Shown: positions 42,563 through 56,790 of the stretch, in pieces
How positions within the stretch are numbered: the stretch's first letter is position 1
How the letters are laid out: every line of letters begins with the position of its first letter
From: Lycocorax pyrrhopterus obiensis
Lineage: Eukaryota; Chordata; Aves; Passeriformes; Paradisaeidae
NCBI GenBank assembly: GCA_014706295.1
Contig: JACSVZ010000008.1
Span: forward strand, 21,059,659 to 21,123,658
DNA: 64,000 bases
Direction: 5' to 3'
Notes under the pieces: generated by a model
The model's input: only the letters and a program-made list of their open reading frames with translations
Databases searched by the model: none
Told to the model about the DNA's origin: nothing
Translations under genes and position numbers: made by a program

Positions 42563-44712
42563 AAAAACCCTACTCTGCTGAAATTAATGGTCACATTTTA
42601 GCTTCAATAGAATGATGGTTTGAATCCATGTACTCTTTGCTGCACCTTTTTGCATGATTTACAAATTGGGAACAATATATATTATACATCTTTTTAATTA
42701 ACTACGTTGCTTTTCTATTTTAAGGAAAATAATATATTTTTTTAGGCTGAAATAAGTTGTTTGGTAAAGATTACTAGTGGCAATTAGACTAAATGTTTCA
42801 GTAACAGTTTAAGAATTTCAGTCAGAAATGAATCCATTATGAATTAGTTCAAAAAGAACCTGAAATATAACTCTGACAATAACTAATATTGTGTGCTTTT
42901 ATATAAGATTGAAACTCTCTAATTTCACCAAAAAAACCCCAAAAACATTTCAATAAATACTCTCTGTCTTGGGAAATAGATGGCCAGTGAAACACCTTGG
43001 ATTTTCTGGGATTTTGTGGCTTGATTGATGCAGGTTTTGTAGATGTAGTTAACTTAAAATATGTATATATTGAGGAAGCATTGGGAATTAGCTCCCAATT
43101 CCGTCAGCTTCCAATTTCTTCCTTTGATTTTTTTTAAAAATAATTTTAAGCAAATTTTCTTATGCCACTCTGCATCTCTAAGATAGGAATAGTGAATTCC
43201 TTCCCTTTGGAAAAATATTTTGAGACATGTTAGTAAAAAGTGCTATGTAAGAGCTTTGCATTATTATTGTAATTTTAGAGATAATGAATGGCATCCTAGA
43301 AAATAACTCAGTGTTACATGGAATACTAAATATTTTCTAACTTCTTGAGTTCGAATTGCTGTTCAGTTTCTAAGCCTAGACTGATGCTTTGTTTGAAACC
43401 TCTTTTAAGATAATTTCCACCTGTTTAAGCAATTTCACTTTGCTGCAGACACGGCACAATAGTTGCATTATAGTGAGTTAGACTGCTTGTCAAATGCAAA
43501 CCCCAGGCTTTCATCTCCTTACAACTTTGTGCTAATGCTGTTCAACTATCCATCATTTAGATGACTTCCTGTCACACAAGTGGCAGTTGACAAGTCCGCC
43601 TACCAGTTCTGTTCCTACAAATTTCCAAGTTTAAGAAACCAGGCTCAGTTTTAGGCATTATTTTAAGGAATAAATTATTTAATGAAATATTAAAAAAAAG
43701 GAGATCTTTTGGGTTGCACGGTTTTATTTTCCTTGCTTGCATAGCAGTTCACAAGTTCTCTGAATGCTTGACAGAGTGTTGACTGAAACATCACGTACCC
43801 TTGTGAACATCAGCAAGAGCAGACTTTTCCCATAAACACATGAAAAACATTTGGAGATGTGCTACGTGTAAGTGTCACTGCTCCAGATTCTGGGTGCTTA
43901 CTCCATCAACTCCATAATGCAGAAATATTCTCATTGCAGAAATGTCTCCTCTGCTCATTTCTCCTTAGGCTGGACTGATTGCACTCAATAAATGCGTATG
44001 CAGTATTTAGACCAAAATGAAAACCTTGTATTGGTTCTGCAATACTCAGGTGAATTGCACTGTGAGATACATTTTCATGTGTTCTCAAACATTTTATAAT
44101 TCTGAAGGAAAACATTCCAGTAACCTGCTTTTGCCTGTTTTCCAATGATGGCTACATCTTAATCAGATTTATTTTTAACACCCTTGGTAAGTGGATGAAA
44201 GGCAAGCTGAATGCTTAGACTTAAACAGAGAAAAACAAGAGGTTATGACATAATTTTTCATTAATAACCTTTGCGATTAAATTTTGTGCACATGGATTTA
44301 ATTGTGAAACACTTAGTGCTTGTAATAAACAAGCTTTAGTCACATTCAGGATGAGCTATCCTCAAAAGAAAAATCAACCTCCATCTCTGTAAAAAACATT
44401 GTCATATTTAAAAGAGAAGAAATGCAAAATAGTTGAAGGATTTATATCTGCTGCTAAAAGAAACAATAAAATTATTCATAATCACATTTTTGTACATTAA
44501 AGTGTCCATCAAATGCAAAGAAGGATATTTAAATCTGTGGTAGTCTGACTGGCAAGTATATCTGCTGTTACTGCACTGGATTCATAATATGAAATGTGGT
44601 ATTTTGATTACGGTTTTTTTTAAATCCAAAGACGACTGAAATCTTCCTTTCTGGGACTTAAGGGGAAGAAAGAGAGAGATTTAACATCTGCAAATGGATC
44701 TGTAGTATCTAG

Positions 44713-45048
<336 letters not shown>

Positions 45049-45700
45049 TGAACTAAAGAACACTTGTCCAGAAGAGACATGTTCTAACTCCACTGAATTA
45101 TGCCTATATACTGCTTAAAGAATGTTATACTCCTTTTTACAGCTGACTGCAATGTTTTGGAGCTGGGTATTGCTCTGTCTGGTTATTAACCATGATGATC
45201 TAGGTGCATCCTCTAGCTCTGAATGCTAAAGTTGAAGGTTATATCAGAAGTGCTCTGCACACATTCTGTAGTATCTTACCCTAAGAATATGCAGCTAGTC
45301 AGCGGTGAGAAATCAAGCTAGGTAGAGTTTTGATTATCAGAGAAAATTGTTCTTATACTTTGAAAAAACCCTGTATTTGTTCAGTTTCTCCTTGAGGTGG
45401 GAGTAGGTTTTCCCAGCTAGTTCAGGGAGATCCAGCTTTAAGTGTAGTGGATTTGGGTGACTTCATGGTGTGAGGTGAGCAAGTGTGAAGGCTTAGGCAC
45501 CAAAGCTCTGGAATTCTGGATTCCTTTCAGTCCATTAATTGCCAGTTTTCCCTTCTTCAACTGAAACATTGAAAAGTTGACATAGTTTTCCACGATGTCT
45601 GTGTTTGGAAGAATGGAAGCATCTTCAAAGTTCCTTCCAACACAAGCTGTTAGATGATTGTATCATTTCAAAGGGGCATTGTTTATCTAAGGGATGGAGT

Positions 45701-45787
45701 GTTTTTTATTGGTTTTTTGGTTGGTTTTTTTGGTTGTTTCTTTGTTGTTTTTTTCGCTTTGTTTTGTTTTGTTTTGTTTTGTTTTTC
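45701..45787. repeat. T/G-rich tract ending in (TTTTG)n
   Basis: T runs alternating with GG and TTGG, ending in five TTTTG units. It is about 650 bases after the exon 8 donor. Confidence 0.9.
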
Positions 45788-48618
45788 TATTCAGCTCTTC
45801 AGTTTCCAGCAGCTTTAAAGTTGGAAGTATCTCAGTTATAACAGGTGCAGGTAGCTCAAAATATTCCTGGGTCAGAAAAATATTAAGTAAACTTTCGTTT
45901 CTTCTTCTACTTTTCTAGCCAGTTGAGATATTTCTCAACATTTGCTAAAAGTACTGTTCAAAGCAATGGAGCACATTTCAACAAGTAGAAGGCCAGCACT
46001 CTGAGGCGACTCATCAAGTGCCTCCCTGCTAAGTCAAGTCAGCTTTCAGTGCAGACAGCCTGCAGAGAATGCTTTTGAATTGATTCTTGAGCTGCCTACT
46101 TTATTAGCATATAATGGGTTAAAACATGGAAGATTCAAAACATCCAACTACACAAAAGCTTATGTGACTGTATGAAGTTATCTGTTTCAAGGTGGTCAAA
46201 ATCTTTCAGCTGGCTTTAATGGAAGGGCTTCAAACTTGGTTTTCTTTTTCGTGGTAAAATGCAACTTTAGTTGAATTCCTCTTCTTCTGGTTGATTTTTG
46301 GTCTTTGAAGTGTTAACAGACTCTTATTAATTTTTTTGATTTCTCTCATTTCTCTGTGGAAACTGTATGTGTTGGAGTAGATTGATAGCAGGTACTATTT
46401 AGCCTACTAAAAGCAATGAAGCCATGGCAATTAATGAGTGCTGAGGAAATACTCTGTTTTTATCGTTTTATTATTAGTGTGTAGATCCTTTCATGGTTAT
46501 TATACTCCCTCTGCTATGAGAAAAGTTGCATTTCTTCTTAGAAGGTGTCTTTTTCCCTTCTTATGTGCACTTGAATCTCTAGGAAACCATGTTTGGGTCC
46601 TCAAAAAAATCATGTTTATTGTAATACAGCAGAAGGGAAAAGTGGCAACAGACCAAGGCTAGAGCCTGCCCTGAGTGCAGCCTTTCATTCCTTCTTTTCC
46701 ACTTACATTACTGAGAAAAATGGCTGTGATCTGAGAAGTCTCACAAGTACTAAAGTTTTTCAGTTTACTTTGAGCTGCTTTCATTAAAAGGAACTGAAAG
46801 GAAAGAAATAGAAAATGAATTGTTCTTGCTGATTTTCTTGTTAAGGGGGACTATTTGGCAGAAGGGAGTGCAGGCAGAGTATGGGAGGTCAAGAGTGGCC
46901 GAAAGTTTGATGAAAAGATTAGAATTCCTCTAGAAATCTCAGCATGAAGAACACATCAGGAGCACAATGCACAATGGCTGTAGAAACCAAACTCAAACAA
47001 GCTGGGTATAGTTTAAAGGTATGGAAAAATATTTCCTGTGTTCTGTTTGTCCTCCAGATTTTTCATGGTTTGTACTGCTAGCTCCACCACCTCTGTACTG
47101 TGGCATTTGTAATATATGGGCTTTACTGTCACTACTGAAAAATAAGCTGCCAGCAAAATCAAAATGCAAAAGAAGAAAGAGAGGATATATACAGCTCTTG
47201 CCTTTTTATTATTTTTGATTTCTAGGGGAGAGGGGAAGACACAAAAAAACCCCCAAATAAAGCACTTTTCAACTTTCTGAAGTAGTTTCCTTCACAACTT
47301 GCCACTTTTTTGTACTGCTTCTAAGCCCAAATTCATCAATGTACATCATGGAGGTCATGATGTTGATTTCCTTTTGGCAGCTCTTAGTGAACGATTCCAC
47401 AATGTTTAACTTCTAAATTATGAACCTCAACTTTAAATAGTTTAAAGGGCATTTTTCGTAGCTGAAAAGTTTAGTGTTAAAAGATCCTTCCAATTGAAAG
47501 CTGCTGAAAATGAAGTGGCTAAATCAGCACCAACCTGATCTTTGAGGCAGCATCACCAGGGATAAATGGGCCGAGGAACAGAGAACAAGAAGTCTTCAAA
47601 GTAGAGTGGCAAAACAGAAAAGCTGTGATGCAGTACACAGGTTACGGTTTTAATGGTTCCAAAAAGCCTCATAAACAAAGTAAGAAATTACTGCTGTGGA
47701 TTATGTGTTGAAAGTCTGTGGGCAAACAGGCTGAGCCATCTGTGTTGATGTAGCTTCATTCACATACTGTGAAAAAATGCTTTAATTTTTTGCTGAAAAC
47801 CTATATAGCTATATTTAGCACTGGTCCTGTTATATACGTGCTTTCAACAATGGAAGAGATACTGTTACTACAGGCATTCCCGCACTCTTCAGTTTTTCTC
47901 TTTGTATTCATGTAAGTATAATGTTGCATTTTTCTTCTGGCTTTAGGAAAATGAGTAATGGAGTTGCCTGCCTGTGCTTACCTATTTTAATATATTAGTT
48001 GTCTGATTTAAACTCTAGTATTCACCCTTGATGAGGTCATCAGGGAGGGGAAGGCTTGGTGTCCCATTGGAGAGGATGGTGAGGAGCAAGCAATATTTTT
48101 TCGGTTGCTGGAAACAGATTTTTGGAAACAGTGTTCACAGAATAGCTGCATATTCACTATTAAGTGACAGCTGGATTTTACCAGCAACAAAACCTGTTTC
48201 TAAGACAAGATACAGAAATTGTTAAGAGGCCAGAGCAAAGAATCTTTTGTTTCAGAAGAAAGAACGAAAAGGATGCAGAGCTCCTTTTCGAAGACGTATT
48301 GTCTCAGCTTTCTTTTCAGTGCATTCTGAAGTTTTTTGTTTCATTCTGACTCAACCGAGGAAATTCTTGCCTAAAATAGATTATTGCAAGGTGGTTAGAG
48401 CCCTGAACATGAGAGAGCTTGGCTTAAATTTCTTTAGAGAGAGGGCTGAATCTGATTATCCTGCTTGTGAGGTTATTGTATAAAGTAGGCAGAAGTGTTC
48501 CATTTCCTGCTATATCCTAAGTGATGATCCAGGCAATAGTGGCATTTCTTCAGATGTGTGACCTTTGTGGTGTGTATTGCATGGCTGTATGTGGGTGAGT
48601 AGGTATGTGTAAGGCCCT

Positions 48619-48638
48619 ATCTGTCTGTCTGTCTGTCT
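48619..48638. repeat. (CTGT)n microsatellite
   Basis: Four consecutive CTGT units followed by CTCTATCT. A short tetranucleotide repeat. Confidence 0.85.
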
Positions 48639-49021
48639 CTATCTTGCTCAGTAATGCAAATGCTCATGGCATACAAAGACCTTCATTCATGGATTCCAGG
48701 GCTGATCTGTCCATTGCTGTCAAAGCCGTGCTGCTCCAGATATGCTCAGAAATAGACCATTCCAACACATAGGGAACTTCTAGAGGAAAAAGGGACCAAG
48801 GCAGCTGCATGATTAAGCAGCAGCTGGCAAGTTTTGCATTGCTGATCAAACCTTTGATGCCATTTTCTAATGACTTTTTACCCTAAAAGGTCTGACTTCT
48901 CCCAGGCACCAGTTCCTTTAGCTCTTCCGGTTTATAGGATTCCATCTGTCTCACCTAGGTTGAGATTTTTCCAAATTGACATGCTACATCCTATTTTGGA
49001 TTAGATATAGGAATTAAACGG

Positions 49022-49036
49022 AAAAAAAAAAAAAAA
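49022..49036. repeat. Poly-A run (15 bases)
   Basis: A homopolymer of 15 A. I see no processed pseudogene or SINE body directly upstream, so it is not taken as a retroposon tail. Confidence 0.85.
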
Positions 49037-50548
49037 GCCATCCAGTTTCACTTTATTAAATTATCATAGAAGGAAATTTAGAGCAATAACACATATACAT
49101 TTCAGAAGAACATATTGGATTATATTTTCAGACGATATAAAATGATCCTTCTCAGCTTTAACAGAATTAATCCAGCTACCAACAAGTGTGAATAATGACA
49201 GCATGTAACACTAGGTATAGAATAGGATTCCGTTTAATTAAAAATGACACAGAATATTAGTGACCATATTTGATTGATTTTTCAGTGATTGATTTGATAT
49301 TTTTCTAAAAAGTCATACTTTTCCTCAGTTTAAGCATGGATTTACTCCAATATCAATGCTATTGATGTGCCAGCACTCAGCATATTTAAGTAAAAGTGCA
49401 CAGTCATTCTATAAATGGAAAATTGTTGAGGGTCTTAACATAACTGTCCTAAAAAATACATTTAGTTTTGATGGTGTTGTAAATTTGAGAAATTAAAATG
49501 CCCATACTTTAAAACTTGATTGTGTAAACAAGGCCTACAGCACTTTATGGTGTATAGATCAAGCCGAAATGTGCAAAGAACTGCAGATTCCCTGACACAC
49601 AGTAATGAGAAGGCTGCTGCTCTGCAGCTAGCAGTGGCCAGAACTTCACACAGTCTTCACAGCTGAATGCCCCTTCAGGCAATGCTTTTTCCAAATGTAC
49701 AGAAGTGCCATTTCAGCTTTGCTTTATGGGGTGACCGTGATGTCCACTGTCTAATTATACCAGGTTAATTGGAAACGCTATCCCAATGCATATGACCTAG
49801 TGTTTGGCTCCTATTTAATGGTGATACCCTGACTTCTGGTATAAAGTATGTAGTGTCCCAAATCTCCAAGAGCAAAAAGAAAAATGAAGCAAGAGATGAG
49901 AAAGTACTGCTAAGCAGCGGACAGATTTTTAGAGAAAATGGGAAGACTGTCAGTGCTTAATCAAAGCGTGAAGTCATCAATTAATTGTCAATGAATAATG
50001 GTACTAAAATTATTTTTATTAGCAATAAAAGCGACAAAATTAACCTGAAGGGAGGATAGTTTCATCAAAAAAGAGCAAGAAAATAAGCAGTTATGCATTA
50101 ACATTCAACAGCTGTTTTGAGTCTCTATTTGGAAAGAGCAAGCATCAGTGCCTCGTGATATTGGGGTAAAATTAAGAAGAAATTACTGTTTTAAAGATGG
50201 ATGTTGCAGAGCACCTGCTAAATTTAAGCATTTTCAAATCAGCAGACTTGGAAACTAGTAATCCACAAGAAGAATCTACATAAGGAGTTTTTTCATATCG
50301 GTTTACAATAAATCTTCACAATCAGGAAAAGTTCCAAAGAAGTGAAAGAATGTCAATGCAAATAAAATAGTTACCATTAAAAAGGCTGGCTCATTGACCC
50401 ATAAAAAAGCCTGTAACTGATTTCCAGTAAAATAATGGGATTGTTAATTTGAAACTATCATCAACAAAAAGCTGGAGGCTAAAGGGGTAATAATACCTAT
50501 CAGTGTCTCTTCATGGAAATCATATCTTGTTAAATGTTTTTGTTATGC

Positions 50549-50562
50549 TTTTTTTTTTTTTT
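50549..50562. repeat. Poly-T run (14 bases)
   Basis: Fourteen consecutive T followed by GGCCCG. A homopolymer in intron 8 without a recognisable element attached. Confidence 0.85.
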
Positions 50563-50879
50563 GGCCCGAATTATAACTCTGAGTGATAAAAGTAATTTTA
50601 TTACTGCGAAGTATTCTCTAAGGCATTTAAGATATTGTCATGTAAAGTTACCACACCTGCACTACATAAAAGAAATAATCAAAAAGAAATAATCAAAATC
50701 TGTTTTATAATACTGAGGTATTCTTCCAAAAATCAGTTCATTGTTACCTGTGACATTAAGCAGTCTCATCTGGAGACCTTTTGTCCTGATTTTGGCCCAG
50801 ATCAGAGGGAAAGGGTGTGGCCAGACCCTAATACCACTAGATATCATTTTTCAATATAACTTTTCTTTTTATATCATTT

Positions 50880-51210
50880 TTCAGTACCTTCATATCATCG
50901 TCAGGGATGGGGGAAAGGGGCTTTCTCTCTTCCTAGAAGAAGGGTGTTCCTTCCAGTGGGAGAAAGGGTGGTAGTTGAAATGGTCTGGTATTTTGCATGT
51001 AAATAGTTTCTTTGTTTTATACCTTTTGTTATTAATATTGTTGCTGTTACTGTTTGTTTTCTTGTCTCGTTGCTGTTTCCAGTAAATTGTTCTTATCTCA
51101 GCCCGTGATCTTTGCCTTTCCTGCTTTCAATTGAGGGGAGTAGGGAGAAGTGAGACGAGTGGTTTTAGCAGGGCTACTAAACTGGAGAATACCATTCCTA
51201 AACCACACCA
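50880..51210 (+). mobile_element. ERVL-type LTR remnant (solo, diverged)
   Basis: The right-hand part shows, in order, a T-rich stretch with TTATTAATATTGTTGCTGTT, CAGTAAATTGTTCTTATCTC, AGCCCGTGATCTTTGCCTTT, GGGGAGTAGGGAGAAGTGAG, a GTGGTTTTAGCAG segment and a final CTAAACCACACCA. This order (poly-T with short ATT units, TTGTTCTTATCTCAACCC, GGGGGAGTGAG, then a TTAAACCAC end) is how I remember the 3' half of avian ERVL-class LTRs. The 5' boundary is uncertain. No internal retroviral reading frames are present near it, so it is a solo LTR fragment. Identification is from memory without a library search. Confidence 0.6.
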
Positions 51211-51894
51211 CCTTTGTAGTTAACCACTGACAGCCATCAAATAAAACCACTTCTAGACACTCTCAGTTCAACATTGCAATTTTAAAAAGCCCCTAGTCCA
51301 GAGGCAGGAGAATGTGTAAACATTTCAGTGATTTCAGAGCAGAAACAAGAAAGTCATCCAAGGACCTAAAGAAATGGACACTCCCTCTGAGCAAAAGACA
51401 TGGCAGGGACCTTCCAGCTCTCTGGAGACTCCAGACCTTGGCACAAGGACATCTCCTGCAACAGATACAGTCCAAATGGACTCTTCCCCTTTGGAAACTG
51501 TCAGCAAGACTGTGCCCTTGGCTAATAGTTTTTTTCTAGATGTCTGACATGGGAACACTTCAATCCTTACTCAGAAATTCTGTGGACATTAACTAGAAAA
51601 AGGCTTAGGAGAAAAGGAGGGAGGGGAAGAATTGCAAATACTATCTCCTTACTACAGGGCAGGACATCTCTGACATCTCTACTGTCAGATATCTACCAGT
51701 GCAGATTTCCCTCAAATATTTTTTCAAAAGCTGAAGCTGTTTCATTACTCTCCCTAGCCAAGATTTGGCCTGGCACAGTTCCTTGTTTACTGAAATTACA
51801 TTTCACATGAATTTTTTAAGACAACTGCTTAGAAACTCTGGGATGACATTAAAACCAGTTCAGCAATTCAGTGTGAACAATATCTTCTCTTTAG

Positions 51895-53762
<1,868 letters not shown>

Positions 53763-56700
53763 TAGCTTGATCATCTCTTTGGTGATAGAAAACAGTTCCA
53801 CCTTCACAAGATTTAGTTTCACTGGAGCAGCCTGATTAAATCCAAACAAGTAAGTCTGGAAATCCTTTTTTTTTTGGCAGTTGGGAGGTAATTCCTGAAA
53901 TGTAACAAGAAACATGCATTAGACATTTGTGTTTGATAGGAACTGTGCAGCCTTCACAAAACTGAGAACAACCCGTCTGCGAGTATTTTAAAGAGGTATT
54001 TTACTGTCCCATTTCAGAAAGAGAGGTCATTTCTGTGTCCCAGGCACAATTTCAACTGGTATTGGGCTGACATTTCAAAGGAAGAGGGGATATTGAGAGG
54101 TACAGGCTCAGTCAGAAGGCTTGAGGAAGATTTTGCAGGGTATGACAATAAGTAGAGATCAGGGATCATCCTGCTTTTAAAGCCCTGCATTCAGGAGTCT
54201 GTGGAATTCTGTTTAGTCAGGCTTGGCAGCCTGGGGAGTAATTGGTATAATTTCTGGTATAAAGGCTTTTGGCTGCAGTTATACTGGTCTCTGCATTTAT
54301 CTGCCTTAATGTCTGTATTTGTATTAGGCCATTTAAATAATAAGCAAAAATCAATACTGAAGATGCTTTTTGATGTCATTATAGGGGAAAGGCAGAAGTA
54401 CCATGTCAAGATTTTACATTAATCTTTCCTATATACTCCTTATAGAATGGAGACTGCTTTTAGCACCCCTACTTACTTGCAGTATTGTCTCATTGCTTCT
54501 GTCTAAGATGCAGGAGTGATCTTAGCCATCATTCCATTTCAGTTGTTTCCATATGTGCTTGTCAGGTCCAGATGCTACTATAGCATCCTCAGCTCACATG
54601 GAAACCTGGGGAAATTATCGGGCTAATTATCCATTTAGTCAGATATCCTGTCTCCAGCAATTGTCAATACTAGATGCTTCAGAAGAAAACATAAAATCAA
54701 TAGTAGATAAATATGCTATCAAATCTCTAAAGAGGACATTTCTTCACAAACTCAAGGATGATGTCAGTGTATTTCTGCCTTTTATATTTTGAAAGCATTC
54801 AAAATATAAACTGTTTGCCTAAAACTAATATGGCTGGTGTTATTATCTCCACTTTAATATGTGCTCTGTTCAATAGCTTTTTGGGTGTAACAGAAAATGG
54901 CACTAGGGAAAACCAAAGAATTTGAGGAATGCCAGTGTTATTTTTTGTGTGCAGCAAAATTTGCCTGCTTGGTGTATGAGTATGTATTATTATATCTGTT
55001 GCTTTTACTCAGAGCCCTGAGGCATTCAGGGATGCAAAATGGACACTGCTCATTCATGAACAACATCAATCAGTATTATTTTTTCTTGATTATATTCAGG
55101 CTTTATAACTGACATACCATTGAAAGCCTTCTGGGAAAGAAAACGTGTGTTTCCATGTGTTTTTGACTGGATGAGCCAGGATGTTTCACAGATAAATGAT
55201 GAGTTTATCTTCACAGTGTCCTCTGGAAAGAAAGACTCTTGTCATCCTAGATTTTCAAGTAAAGAGCTGAGGCAGAGAAACATTTAAGGTCTTAAACATC
55301 CATTGATTTCAAGGGCCCCACGTTTGCAGTGTCCAACCTGAAGTTTCTCCTACTGAGTATCTGCCTTGGGAATTTGAAAAATACAAAGAAATGTCTATAC
55401 CCATGTCATGGTTCCCAAAACCATCAGCTGTAACTGTAACTTAATCTCCAGACCTTCTATATGTCTGAGTCTCAACTTACATTTCCTGAATTCCTCAGTT
55501 GTACTGCCCAAAACTGAAGAATTGGACCTAGTGAGAGGGCTGAGAAGTAAAACTAGAAAATTTTCCTTATTCCTTATCATAAGGCAGGAGTTCTTGACAA
55601 AGGCAAAGATAAAAACCCAGCAAACCAAAAACTGAACCAAACCCAAAACACCCAGACCAAATCTTCAGGGAAAATTTCAGCTACCTTGACCACAAAGTCT
55701 TTAATCTACAATTTTCATGTGTCAAATGAGGTATATGAATGGGTCAGCTGTCCCTTTCAGGGAGGGACTTTGCTTTCAAATGTCAATCTTCCATCACCCC
55801 TCTCCCCCACCAATATCTAAGTCTGCCATTTCTCATTTAATCCCAAAACCAGCTAGTTTGCTTCCAAATTTTGGTTTTTTTCTGTAAACCACAGATGCAC
55901 TGCAGGTTTCAATCACAAGAAGTTGTGTTAATATGTTGACACAGCAAAATACTGTTCTTGTTTCTGCTGCAGTCTCAGAAATATCTAAATTACATTAGCC
56001 AAATTTTTCCAGAAAGAAAGAAACTTCTAAGGCAGATATGCAATATGAAAAATTTCAGACCAGGCAGCACTGAAGTTATTGTCTGCTTAACATGGGCTCT
56101 TTTTTCAAGTAGTGTTATTCTAACAAGAAGCAGGGAGATGACTCCTTGGCAAGTATTCTAATATTTATAATCTAATGTGCTAAATTCAAATAAATTTGAA
56201 AATTATTTTTAACATTGCAATTTTGTATTAAGTTGTTCACACAAATGACATTTTGAACAAAAAACCTTCCATACTGCCACTCAGTGTGTAATAAGATCAG
56301 AAATGTGCAGGATACAGCAATGGTGTCTGTCTGAACTTTGAGATGATGGCCCATAGTGGAAGAGGAGAGGTTTGCACTAAATCATGTGGCTGCCAAGTTT
56401 GATTCATTTTTAGGGTCATCAGGGTAGTAAGCTTAAAATAAGTGATAAAAATAACTAGTAATTTTACACAAGGAAACATATGCCCAAATACTCAAATGTT
56501 TAGGGTTAGTTTGTTGGTTATTTTTTTACATTAAACTATGAAGAGTAGAGAATCTACTTTATTTTAATTCTAGTGCTTTTCTTTTAAAATTATTCGACTA
56601 GGAGGGAACACTAAAACCATGGGTGTTTTATCCGCACCATCTCATAAAATTGGATTGGAACATGAACATTTCATAAGTACATTTCTCTTTGTGGCAGAAA

Positions 56701-56774
56701 ATCTTCCTTTCTCAAAGCTAAACCAATCAGGAAGCAGATATCCCTTGTGCAAGCTGCTCAAGATCCCTCAGCAC

Positions 56775-56790
56775 AACCTTAATTAAGGTT
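56775..56790. promoter_or_regulatory. 16-bp palindrome AACCTTAATTAAGGTT
   Basis: A perfect 16-bp palindrome with a TTAATTAA centre, followed by AATTAGG, in intron 10. It could be a homeodomain-type site or chance. Assignment as regulatory is inference. Confidence 0.25.

Noticed and set aside
49022..49036. Poly-A run considered as a retroposon tail
   Set aside because: No coding-like or SINE-like body is visible immediately upstream.
54553..54792. An open frame ending in a KRTFL-like stretch, considered as the last DNTT exon
   Set aside because: Only about five residues resemble the start of the mammalian terminal exon. The sequence then diverges completely and the acceptor lacks a pyrimidine tract.
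55330..55430. An EYLPWEFEK reading considered as a diverged TdT C-terminus
   Set aside because: There is no suitable acceptor or upstream match, and no stop follows where the family ends. Chance similarity is more likely.
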